A stretch of 6,092 bases of DNA, from positions 1-6,092 of the forward strand of contig CAYYQD010000077.1 of NCBI GenBank assembly GCA_964473735.1, given 5' to 3'. Below are positions 1 through 5,971 of the stretch, one piece after another. Position 1 is the first letter of the stretch, and each line of letters begins with the position of its first letter. The position numbers were made by a program, and so were the translations under genes. The notes under the pieces were generated by a model. That model was not told the origin of the DNA, did no database searches, and saw only the letters and a list, made by a program, of their open reading frames with translations. The DNA comes from JAADCS01 sp964473735. Lineage in GTDB: Bacteria > Hydrothermota > Hydrothermia > LBFQ01.

Positions 1-29
1 AACTTCTTGGGTACTGTGATAAGCGGCAC
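1..29 (-). CDS. Start of an unidentified gene, cut by the window edge
   Basis: A GTG codon at 29-27 opens a frame that stays open to the left edge and reads M P L I T V P K K. It is called only because the TAAAAT box at 36-41 lies six bases before it, the same arrangement seen at the other two protein starts in this window. It lies 79 bases downstream of the uvrB stop on the same strand. Nine residues are too few to identify a family, so no function is offered. The bases AGGA just before the GTG are too close to act as a normal Shine-Dalgarno sequence. The alternative is that this is untranslated sequence. Confidence 0.4.
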
Positions 30-35
30 GGTCCT

Positions 36-41
36 ATTTTA
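36..41 (-). promoter_or_regulatory. -10-like box TAAAAT before the left-edge gene
   Basis: The minus strand reads CCTTAAAAT, then AGGACC, then GTG. TAAAAT matches the bacterial -10 consensus TATAAT at five of six positions. With six bases between box and start codon, transcription would begin at or next to the GTG. No clear -35 hexamer is visible at 16-18 bases upstream. The same pattern recurs before uvrB and before the propeller gene. Confidence 0.45.
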
Positions 42-108
42 AGGTTGAGAAAGCTTTATGGGCGAAGATGTGTATTTGTGGATTACCCCCATCGTTAAAT
101 CTACGGTC

Positions 109-2133
109 TTACACCACCTCCCCCATCTCCCTGAGTTTATCCCTAACGACCGCGGCCTTCTCAAACTCAAGGTTCTCGGCGTAACGAAGCATGAGGCTCT
201 TCAGCTTCCTTATCGCCCTTTGACCCCGGTACTTCTTCAGGACCTCCTCAACGGCCTTCAAAACCTCGTCCTCCGCTCCTCCCTCCTCGTCGGTCAGTAT
301 CCTCTCGTCGGCCACCCCCGTTATTCGCATTATCTCCTCACGGCTCTTCCTAACCGTTCGCGGAACTATACCGTGCCTCCGATTGTACTCCAGCTGTATC
401 CGTCGCCTCCTCTCCGTCTCCTCTATGGCCCTTCGCATCGCCTCCGTGATCTCGTCGGCGTACAGGATAACCTTACCGGCAGCGTTGCGGGCGGCCCTGC
501 CTATGGTCTGTATGAGGGCGGTGTAGGACCTTAAAAAGCCCGACTTATCGGCGTCCGTTATGGCCACCAGCGACACCTCCGGAAGGTCCAGACCTTCGCG
601 CAACAGGTTGACCCCTACCAACACGTCTATCTCGCCCAAGCGGAGGTCCCGCAGTACCTTTACCCTCTCTATGGCGTCCAGTTCCGAGTGGAGGTAGCCG
701 GCCCTTACTCCCAGTTCCTTCAGGTAGTCCGATACCTCCTCCGCCGACCTCTTCGTCAGTGTGGTGACCAGTACCCTGTCCCCCCTCTCCACCGCCCTCC
801 TTATCTCCTCTAACAGGTCGTCCATCATTCCCTTCAGTGGCCTCACCTCAACCACGGGGTCGGGCACCCCCGTAGGCCTGACTATCTGCTCCACGACCTC
901 CCCACCGGTCTTTTCCAGCTCGTAGGGTCCGGGTGTAGCGGACATGAAAATAACCTGTGGCCACAGGCTCTCCAGCTCCTCAAACTTAAGGGGCCTGTTG
1001 TCAAGGGCGGAGGGTAGGCGAAAGCCGTGTTCTATGAGGGTAACCTTTCGGCTCCTGTCCCCCTCGTACATGGCCCGTAGCTGGGGGACGGTAACGTGGG
1101 ACTCGTCTATAACCATGAGGTAGTCTTCCGGGAAGTAGTCCAATAGGGTCCATGGACGGGATCCCGGGGGCCTGCCGGATATGTGCCGGGAGTAGTTCTC
1201 AATTCCGGGGCATCTACCCGTCGTTCGTAGTAGCTCAAGGTCGTACCGGGTACGTTGCTCTAACCTCTGGGCCTCAAGGAGCTTCCCCGCCGCCCTCAAC
1301 TCCTTAAGTCTCTCCTCTAACTCCGCCTCTATGCTCTTTATGGCCCGTGCCAGTCTGTCCTCACCTCCTAAGAAGTGAGTGGCCGGCCAGAGGGTAAATT
1401 CCTTTACCTCCTGCAGGGTCTTCATGGAGACCGTCTCCAGTATCCTCATACGCTCTATCTCGTCCCCCCAGAACTCCACCCTCAGGATGAACTCCTCGTA
1501 AGCCGGTATTATGTCCAGAACGTCCCCCCTTATGCGGAAACGCCCGCGCTGGAGGTCTATGTCGTTTCTCTCGTAGTGCAGGGAGACGAGTCGGAGGGAT
1601 AGGTCCTTCAGGTTCCACCTGTCCCCCACCCTAAAAGTCAGGAAACTCTCCCTTATTACGGAGGGGTCGTCCAGGGCGTATATGGCGGAGACCGAGGCCA
1701 CGACTATGACGTCCTCCCTCGTGAGCAGGGAGGAAACGGTCCGCAGCCTTAGACGTTCAATGTCGTCGTTTATTGTGGCCTCCTTGGGGATGTAGGTGTC
1801 CGTCTGGGGAATGTAAGCCTCCGGCTGGTAGTAGTCGTAGTAGCTTATGAAGTACTCAACGGCGTTCTCCGGGAAGAAACCCTTTAGTTCTCCGTAGAGC
1901 TGGGCGGCTAAGGTCTTGTTGTGGGAGAGTATCAGGGTGGGTTTTCCGATGCGGGCTATAACGTGGGCTATGGTGTAGGTCTTCCCGGTACCCGTAGCCC
2001 CCAAAAGTACGGAGTACTTCTCCCCGCTCTCTATGCGCCTTACCAGCTCCTCTATAGCCTTCGGCTGGTCCCCCGCCGGCTCAAAGGGGGCGTGGAGTAC
2101 GAAGGGAGATCCGGGAAAACGGTATATCTTCAC
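109..2133 (-). CDS. uvrB: UvrB, excinuclease ABC subunit B
   Basis: UvrB is the DNA-damage verification helicase of bacterial nucleotide excision repair. It is loaded on DNA by UvrA and recruits the UvrC nuclease. All family landmarks are present, numbered from the GTG start: Walker A GATGTGKT (45-52), motif Ia with SHNKTLAAQLY (70-80), the damage-probing beta-hairpin with YYDYY (98-102), the DESH helicase box (343-346), MSATPG (397-402), the motif V core NLLREGLDL (509-517), the motif VI core QTIGRAARN (542-550), and a C-terminal UVR motif for UvrC contact (about 640-670). GTG at 2133-2131 is preferred. It gives 674 residues (E. coli UvrB has 673), puts PAGDQPKAI near residue 20 as usual, and follows a TAAAAT box by eight bases. 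The frame is open further to GTG 2193 or ATG 2190, which would add 20 or 19 residues of non-UvrB sequence. Those starts have only AAAGG directly against them. No residue known to be essential is missing. Confidence 0.97.
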   Translation of the reverse strand: MKIYRFPGSPFVLHAPFEPAGDQPKAIEELVRRIESGEKYSVLLGATGTGKTYTIAHVIARIGKPTLILSHNKTLAAQLYGELKGFFPENAVEYFISYYDYYQPEAYIPQTDTYIPKEATINDDIERLRLRTVSSLLTREDVIVVASVSAIYALDDPSVIRESFLTFRVGDRWNLKDLSLRLVSLHYERNDIDLQRGRFRIRGDVLDIIPAYEEFILRVEFWGDEIERMRILETVSMKTLQEVKEFTLWPATHFLGGEDRLARAIKSIEAELEERLKELRAAGKLLEAQRLEQRTRYDLELLRTTGRCPGIENYSRHISGRPPGSRPWTLLDYFPEDYLMVIDESHVTVPQLRAMYEGDRSRKVTLIEHGFRLPSALDNRPLKFEELESLWPQVIFMSATPGPYELEKTGGEVVEQIVRPTGVPDPVVEVRPLKGMMDDLLEEIRRAVERGDRVLVTTLTKRSAEEVSDYLKELGVRAGYLHSELDAIERVKVLRDLRLGEIDVLVGVNLLREGLDLPEVSLVAITDADKSGFLRSYTALIQTIGRAARNAAGKVILYADEITEAMRRAIEETERRRRIQLEYNRRHGIVPRTVRKSREEIMRITGVADERILTDEEGGAEDEVLKAVEEVLKKYRGQRAIRKLKSLMLRYAENLEFEKAAVVRDKLREMGEVV

Positions 2134-2141
2134 AGGGGAAA

Positions 2142-2147
2142 ATTTTA
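2142..2147 (-). promoter_or_regulatory. -10-like box TAAAAT before uvrB
   Basis: The minus strand reads GCTTTAAAAT, then TTTCCCCT, then GTG at 2133. The sequence GCTTTAAAATTT is also found before the propeller gene. The spacing would place transcription initiation at the GTG, giving a leaderless uvrB mRNA. No good -35 hexamer is seen at 16-18 bases. If the longer uvrB frame were the true one, this box would lie inside the coding sequence and be a coincidence. Confidence 0.5.
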
Positions 2148-2173
2148 AAGCAGCCTCCGAGTCCAGAGGTACG

Positions 2174-2203
2174 TTGACAGGTCTAACCATCACCCTTTAG
2201 CAT
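2174..2203 (+). promoter_or_regulatory. Promoter-like TTGACA-N18-TAGCAT, plus strand
   Basis: A perfect -35 hexamer TTGACA (2174-2179) is followed after 18 bases by TAGCAT (2198-2203), four of six matches to TATAAT. A start about seven bases downstream would fall near 2210, the first base of the hairpin element. The same -35, the same 18-base spacing and a nearly identical -10 occur before the second copy of the element at 5691-5720. The pair faces away from uvrB and no plus-strand gene follows it, so it would make a short RNA. A chance match remains possible. Confidence 0.3.
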
Positions 2204-2208
2204 GAACT

Positions 2209-2245
2209 GGTACCACTCTGGATACGAACTCTACGGGAATGGTAC
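2209..2245. ncRNA. Conserved intergenic hairpin element, copy A
   Basis: This 37-base element aligns without gaps to 5755-5791, with 25 identical positions and 10 of the 12 differences being transitions. On the minus strand, arm GUACCAUUC (2245-2237) pairs with GAGUGGUAC (2218-2210): nine pairs, one of them U-G, around an 18-base loop. On the plus strand the same fold has one A-C mismatch. The 3-prime arm GAGTGGTAC is identical in both copies, whereas the other arm differs only in ways that keep pairing on the minus strand. The family is not recognised. It could be a leader or processing element, the body of a small RNA, or a DNA-level repeat. Confidence 0.5.
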
Positions 2246-2263
2246 GGGTACCCCCTTTTGTTT
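2235..2263 (+). terminator. Possible intrinsic terminator, plus strand, after element A
   Basis: On the plus strand GGG and GGTA pair with TACC and CCC, with a three-base bulge AAT and loop CGGG. The hairpin is followed at once by TTTTGTTT (2256-2263). The stem is only seven pairs. It would end a plus-strand RNA of about 54 bases starting near 2210. It reuses part of the arm of the element hairpin, so the two structures exclude each other. Confidence 0.3.
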
Positions 2264-2500
2264 CGTCGTTGCATCGCCACTGCCGGGCCGTGCAAAATCG
2301 TCAAAATTACACAAACTGAACAATATCCGGGAAACCTCCACATCGTGGATGGGCGAGACGAACCCTCCGCTCAACTTCATAGGTCTTTTCCTTACACCCT
2401 ATACACACTCTATGAAACTATAAGAAGGACAGGAAGACTACATCGTCCCTTATCGCACGCGAAAACAGAATACACTCTTTAACCCGGGTGCAAAATCTCC

Positions 2501-5500
2501 CTACCTTACTACCACTTTAACCACCTTCCTCTCCCCGTGTCCCTTTACGGTCAGGAAGAACACACCCGTACGCAGCTTTATACCGTGCCTACCCTCCGGT
2601 AAGGTGCCCCGGTAGAGCAGCCTACCCGATGCGTCGTATATCCTGACATCGCTCCTCTCCTTCAGATTTACGAACAGCCTTCCGTTCGCAACATCCACAT
2701 TAAAACGCTCCGGCCCACTCCTCTCCTCTCTCTCAACCACGTTGCTCAGCTGCAGGACGTGAAGGCCGGCCGGGTAGAGGGACACCAGTAGGTAGTTCCC
2801 CACAGGCACCACGTCGTAAGCCAGAGCCGGTGTCTCCCTGTAGGCGACCAGAGAGACGTTCGCGGGGTCGGATACATCGTACACCCTAACCCCCCACATA
2901 TCGGCCGCGTAAAGTAAATTCCCCGAAAGGTGGGCGGACTTCCCGTGCACGTCCGGGACTCTACCTAAAAAGAGCGTGTCAAGGATACTCCCGCCCGGAG
3001 ACAGAGAGGTGAAATATACCCTTCCGCTCTTCTGGGTATACATGAAAACGGCCTCACCGTTACTGGCGAGGGCGCCGTAGTAATTTAGCGATCCTCCGAT
3101 GGGGTTCCTGCTCAGCTCAACGGGGGAGAGGGGGTCGCTGACGTCGTAGAGGAGGAGGTAGCTCCCCGAATACGATAAGGCTACCACGTACGCCGTATCT
3201 CCTACGACCGATATGGCGACCTGACGGACCGGTGTATCGGCCTCCACCACGCTCACCAGAGATAGGGTGGAGAGGTCGTAGGTCAGGAGGTAGTCCCTGA
3301 AAGGTACCAGAACGTAGTTCCCTACGGGTGCCATTGAGTAAGCCACCACGCGCTGGCGCGACGAATCCACTATCAGGGAGGTATCAACCCTGCCGACGAG
3401 GGTGGGGGTGTCAGGGTCCGAGAGGGAGAACAGGGTTAGGGCGGGGTAGAGGGCTACTATCCGACTCCCCACGACACCGAAGGCGTTGGCCCCTCCACTC
3501 TCTGCTACGCTGTCGGACAGCCAGACCCTTGAAACGAGGAGGGGATCGGACAGGGAGGAGACGTCAAATACGTTTATGCTGCCGCCGTAGTCCGAGGTGT
3601 AGAGCCTTCCGGAGTAGAGACCCGCGAACTGGGATGCGGAGTAGGACCTCTCCTGACTCCTTGATAGAAAAACGGGCGAGACCGGAGAGGACACCTCCCA
3701 CACCCTCAAAAGGGTGTCCGTAGGCAGGTAAGCGTAAGCTCCATCCACGGAGGCAGATGTCATCACCGACGAAGGAAGGAAGTCGCACTCCTTCAGAGAG
3801 GGGGAAGATGGGGAGGTGAGGTCTAAGGCGCACAGATGTTGCCTGTAGATCGTATATAGGGAGCCTCCTACCACCTTCAGCGTGGCGACGTAATCAAGGG
3901 TAGTATGGTCCTGAAAGCCTAAAAAGACACTGCCCGAAACGGTTGCGGACGTAGGGTCGGATACATCCACCACCTCCACCAGAACGGAATCCCGGTCGCC
4001 TACGGATTTCGGATACACCGTATAGACGTAGTTGCCCCACTTCTCAATTCCGGAAACGCGGAAGGCCACGTACAGACTGTCCAGGAGGTAAGGGGAGGAT
4101 GGGGAGGTGAAATCGTAAATGTAAAGGCGGTTTGAGGTTAAAACGAAGAGGAGGTTCCCATCTTTTAGAACCCGCTGCGGGTAATCCAGGGGTAGCTCCG
4201 TTATGGGGGATGGGGAGGAGGGGACCGAAACGTCAAAGACGGATAGGAAGCGGGCGCACATGAAGAGCGTATCGGAAACTACCCGGAGGCAGCTGAGGTA
4301 CACAGCCGACGGAAGGAGGAGGGAGTCGGTCAGGTATGGGGAGGAGGGGGAGGAAACATCGTAAATGTAGAGTAGGACCGTGCTATCGCTGCGGTTGTAG
4401 CGGGCGATGGCGTAAAGACGGTCCCTAACCGTGTCAAGGGCCAGAAGTTCTCCCCGAAGGGAGTCGGAGATGCGGGTTATCTCGGAAGGGGAGGCGGGAG
4501 TGGATACGTCAAGGACGGATAGAGAGCCGTCCGATAGCAGAACGTAGAGATAATTTCCGTTTATAACGTCGTCCTTTATCTGTGCGGAATAACCGTACGT
4601 GGAGACCTCGTGCATGCCCACGCCGGAGAGGGAGTATATCTCCATGCCGTGGTAAGAGTGGGCGACGAAGAGGAGGCTGTCTATGGGATGGGCGTTCATA
4701 ACGTAGACCCCGTCATAGGAGGGGATGCCCGCAAGTAGGTGGGGGGAGGTCGGATCGGACACGTCAAGGACCTGAAGCCCTCCGGGACCGTCGGCGACGT
4801 AAAGGAGGCTCCCCGAAAGGCTCAACCGTCCGGCCCGTCCCGGCGTGTCGTACCTGCCCACCTCCGAGGGGGAGGAGGGAGAGCTCACGTCCAGAACCAC
4901 CACACCGTCCGAATCGGCCGCTACGAAGAGGTAAGGACCGGCCGGAAGGGGGAAAAGGGCCTTCCAGCCGTTTGAAAAGGAGGAGAGGAAGTTCGGGGAA
5001 GAGGGATCCGTTATATCGTAGATAAACACACCACCGCTGTCGGCTGCGATAAAAACCAGATTACCACTCACTCCCACGTTGAGGGCGTAGGGGAGGGCGG
5101 GCAAACCGGAGAGAAGGTTGGGGGAGGAGGGATCGGATACGTCGTAGATCCTTACACCCAAGTTGGTGGCCGACACCAGGAGGAGGTCTCCCGAAAGAAC
5201 GGCCGACGGTGTGGGGGCACCCACATCTATGTGCGAGAGGCGAACCGGTGTCATAGCCGACGAGACGTTCCAGAGGTCCACATCACCGAAGAAATCCACC
5301 GTTATCAGGAGCTGTCGGTCCGGGTCGTACTCCAGATCCGTTAAAAATCCCGATGTCTTTATCACCACACCCAGAAGGGAGGGGGAGGATGGGGAGGATA
5401 TATCGTACAGGGCTACTCCCCCCGCCACAGTCAGGAAAGCCAGATTGCGGGACCGGTCTACGGCCACGTCGTAGGAGGGACCCAGAGGCGCGGATGCTAC

Positions 5501-5587
5501 AAATCTCAAGTTTAAAGAATCAAGTGCTTCGTGCAGTCCGAACTTCCCGTTTAAAGCCTGAGGTCCCATCCACGCTATCAAAAGCAT
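2501..5587 (-). CDS. Secreted LVIVD-repeat beta-propeller protein with a type A sorting-like tail
   Basis: The protein has 1028 residues. From about residue 28 to 950 it consists of repeats of about 44 residues, each with a strand-turn signature like YDVSDPSSP. I count 21 signatures, beginning at residues 61, 106, 148, 190, 232, 274, 318, 359, 409, 451, 491, 540, 588, 630, 674, 720, 770, 814, 859, 903 and 945. They fit the LVIVD repeat family, which forms beta-propeller blades, and 21 fits three seven-bladed propellers. Residues 958-1028 resemble the C-terminal sorting domain of type IX secretion substrates. The role is therefore probably cell-surface or secreted, as scaffold or binding protein; no catalytic motif is seen. 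ATG 5587 is chosen because no ATG, GTG or TTG occurs in frame back to a TAA at 5681-5683, and a TAAAAT box sits seven bases before it. The N terminus (MLLIAWMGPQALNG) is an unusually short signal peptide with no positive charge. No neighbour indicates a substrate or partner. Confidence 0.88.
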   Translation of the reverse strand: MLLIAWMGPQALNGKFGLHEALDSLNLRFVASAPLGPSYDVAVDRSRNLAFLTVAGGVALYDISSPSSPSLLGVVIKTSGFLTDLEYDPDRQLLITVDFFGDVDLWNVSSAMTPVRLSHIDVGAPTPSAVLSGDLLLVSATNLGVRIYDVSDPSSPNLLSGLPALPYALNVGVSGNLVFIAADSGGVFIYDITDPSSPNFLSSFSNGWKALFPLPAGPYLFVAADSDGVVVLDVSSPSSPSEVGRYDTPGRAGRLSLSGSLLYVADGPGGLQVLDVSDPTSPHLLAGIPSYDGVYVMNAHPIDSLLFVAHSYHGMEIYSLSGVGMHEVSTYGYSAQIKDDVINGNYLYVLLSDGSLSVLDVSTPASPSEITRISDSLRGELLALDTVRDRLYAIARYNRSDSTVLLYIYDVSSPSSPYLTDSLLLPSAVYLSCLRVVSDTLFMCARFLSVFDVSVPSSPSPITELPLDYPQRVLKDGNLLFVLTSNRLYIYDFTSPSSPYLLDSLYVAFRVSGIEKWGNYVYTVYPKSVGDRDSVLVEVVDVSDPTSATVSGSVFLGFQDHTTLDYVATLKVVGGSLYTIYRQHLCALDLTSPSSPSLKECDFLPSSVMTSASVDGAYAYLPTDTLLRVWEVSSPVSPVFLSRSQERSYSASQFAGLYSGRLYTSDYGGSINVFDVSSLSDPLLVSRVWLSDSVAESGGANAFGVVGSRIVALYPALTLFSLSDPDTPTLVGRVDTSLIVDSSRQRVVAYSMAPVGNYVLVPFRDYLLTYDLSTLSLVSVVEADTPVRQVAISVVGDTAYVVALSYSGSYLLLYDVSDPLSPVELSRNPIGGSLNYYGALASNGEAVFMYTQKSGRVYFTSLSPGGSILDTLFLGRVPDVHGKSAHLSGNLLYAADMWGVRVYDVSDPANVSLVAYRETPALAYDVVPVGNYLLVSLYPAGLHVLQLSNVVEREERSGPERFNVDVANGRLFVNLKERSDVRIYDASGRLLYRGTLPEGRHGIKLRTGVFFLTVKGHGERKVVKVVVR
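2504..2716 (-). other. C-terminal type A sorting-like domain of the propeller protein
   Basis: Residues 958-1028 form a small beta-rich domain after the last blade. Landmarks are VRIYDASGRLLYRG (981-994), EGRHGIKL (998-1005), GVFFLTVKG (1008-1016) and a basic, valine-rich end, KVVKVVVR. The pattern (strand, D-x-x-G-R turn, strand, then G-V-F/Y followed by a final K-V strand) is that of the Por-secretion-type tail, which directs proteins across the outer membrane through the type IX system in Bacteroidota and is also seen in several FCB candidate phyla. Whether this organism has that secretion system cannot be seen here. Confidence 0.75.
2738..5506 (-). repeat. Array of 21 LVIVD-type blade repeats (coding)
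   Basis: The coding repeats have periods of 40-50 residues, most commonly 42. Several blades share nearly the same Ser-Pro-rich turn (S-S-P-S-S-P), which appears in the DNA as repeated GGGGAGGAKGGGGA-like strings on the plus strand. Blades 9 (from residue 409) and 11 (from 491) are especially alike: both read IYD, then SPSSPYL, then DSL, and their DNA is alike too, which suggests duplication of blades. Signatures 7, 19 and 21 are the most degenerate. Confidence 0.8.
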
Positions 5588-5594
5588 CGTTGAA

Positions 5595-5600
5595 ATTTTA
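5595..5600 (-). promoter_or_regulatory. -10-like box TAAAAT before the propeller gene
   Basis: The minus strand reads GCTTTAAAATTT, then CAACG, then ATG at 5587. Counted from the end of TAAAAT the gap is seven bases, which places initiation on or beside the A of ATG. There is no Shine-Dalgarno sequence between box and start. No strong -35 is visible. The ten-base core GCTTTAAAAT is identical to the one before uvrB. Confidence 0.5.
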
Positions 5601-5690
5601 AAGCGGTGGAAATTCCATTCAGGGGTAGAGATTTGAAAAGGGTTTTCAGTATCCGATCTTTGGAATCCCGAAAGCGAAAATTAAGCGTGT

Positions 5691-5720
5691 TTGACACCGT
5701 CCGAAAGACGCCCTTAGAAT
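5691..5720 (+). promoter_or_regulatory. Promoter-like TTGACA-N18-TAGAAT, plus strand
   Basis: A perfect TTGACA (5691-5696) and TAGAAT (5715-5720, five of six matches to TATAAT) are separated by 18 bases. It points away from the propeller gene, toward the element at 5755-5791 and the terminator-like hairpin at 5845-5886. No plus-strand gene follows before the oppositely oriented tRNA. If active it would make an RNA of about 160 bases from near 5727. Confidence 0.4.
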
Positions 5721-5753
5721 GGGAGGGCCTTCCAATTTGGAGCGAGGGATCCG

Positions 5754-5793
5754 CGGTACCACTCCGGGTATAAAACCTGCATAAGTGATACCG
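5754..5793. ncRNA. Conserved intergenic hairpin element, copy B
   Basis: This is the second copy of the element at 2209-2245; the aligned 37 bases are 5755-5791. On the minus strand CGGUAUCACU (5793-5784) pairs with AGUGGUACCG (5763-5754): ten pairs including one U-G, around a 20-base loop. Relative to copy A, arm bases changed C to U, U to C and C to U, always opposite a G, so pairing is kept on the minus strand. On the plus strand these become A-C mismatches. The 3-prime part GTGGTACCGCG also resembles the T-box consensus (see findings). Function unknown. Confidence 0.5.
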
Positions 5794-5844
5794 TTCATTC
5801 GCCCACGGACCCGGAAATTTCCCCTGCCAGCAGGACGGTTCTAT

Positions 5845-5886
5845 GGCCACAGTGAGCCGGGTAATACCATGCTCTGACCTTCTTTT
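5845..5886 (+). terminator. Possible intrinsic terminator, plus strand, after element B
   Basis: On the plus strand CAG, AGC and GGT pair with ACC, GCT and CTG around the loop AAT, with small internal loops (TG on one side, CG against AT). An outer GG pairs with CC. TTCTTTT (5880-5886) follows directly. The stem is interrupted, so strength is uncertain. It would end a plus-strand RNA begun near 5727. Read on the minus strand the same hairpin has no T-run and would just be a leader structure. Confidence 0.35.
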
Positions 5887-5950
5887 CGGCCCTGATAACT
5901 CCATCTGCTATCAATTGCATTTCCCCGCGCCTACCCCTTATTGCAATCTT

Positions 5951-5971
5951 AAATAACCCAACACGTTATTT
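5951..5971. repeat. AT-rich inverted repeat
   Basis: AAATAAC (5951-5957) and GTTATTT (5965-5971) form a perfect seven-base inverted repeat around CCAACAC. It lies 66 bases beyond the 3-prime end of the tRNA and is markedly AT-rich for this sequence. There is no following T-run on either strand, so a terminator for the tRNA is not well supported. It could be a protein-binding site or RNA hairpin. Confidence 0.35.

Larger units (their letters stand above)
2134..2500. other. Intergenic region between the propeller gene and uvrB
   Basis: This gap of 367 bases lies between two codirectional genes. Short open frames exist on the plus strand (73-74 codons from 2202 and 2258), but they resemble no family I recognise. 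The region holds the uvrB promoter-like box, the hairpin element at 2209-2245, and a plus-strand promoter-like pair with a terminator-like hairpin. From about 2265 to 2500 I see nothing convincing: a short AGGGAC/GTCCTT pairing near 2424-2449 and the palindrome ACCCGGGT near 2482 are too weak to call. No clear terminator follows the propeller gene. Confidence 0.7.

Noticed and set aside
58..534. Plus-strand open frame of 158 codons over the 3-prime part of uvrB
   Set aside because: It lies entirely antisense to conserved uvrB motifs and its translation is low-complexity Leu/Pro-rich sequence, as expected for a shadow of the real gene.
2202..2423. Plus-strand frame beginning M-N-W-Y-H-S-G-Y-E, with Y-H-S-G-Y also encoded at 5757-5771
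   Set aside because: Differences in the first few codons are synonymous, which raised the idea of a conserved peptide. The similarity stops after five residues, copy B has no start codon in frame, and the differences are better explained by hairpin pairing.
2481..2500. ACCCGGGT palindrome just after the propeller stop as a terminator
   Set aside because: The palindrome leaves no proper loop and no T-run follows on the minus strand.
3328..3723. Plus-strand frame of 131 codons inside the propeller gene
   Set aside because: It is an Arg/Pro-rich shadow frame antisense to conserved propeller blades.
3807..5400. GGGGAGGA-like repeats on the plus strand as a possible regulatory or CRISPR-like repeat array
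   Set aside because: They are in frame with the Ser-Ser-Pro turns of the propeller blades, spaced by the blade period, and vary as coding repeats do.
5754..5880. Cobalamin riboswitch, RNase P RNA, SRP RNA or tmRNA in the right-hand gap
   Set aside because: Fragments such as AGCCGGGTAATACC recalled a B12 box, but the remaining conserved blocks are absent or in the wrong order on both strands, and the hallmark sequences of the other RNAs are missing.
5578..5904. Minus-strand frame of 108 codons upstream of and overlapping the propeller start
   Set aside because: There is no family resemblance, it overlaps the propeller gene start in another frame, and it runs through the hairpin elements. It is probably not coding.
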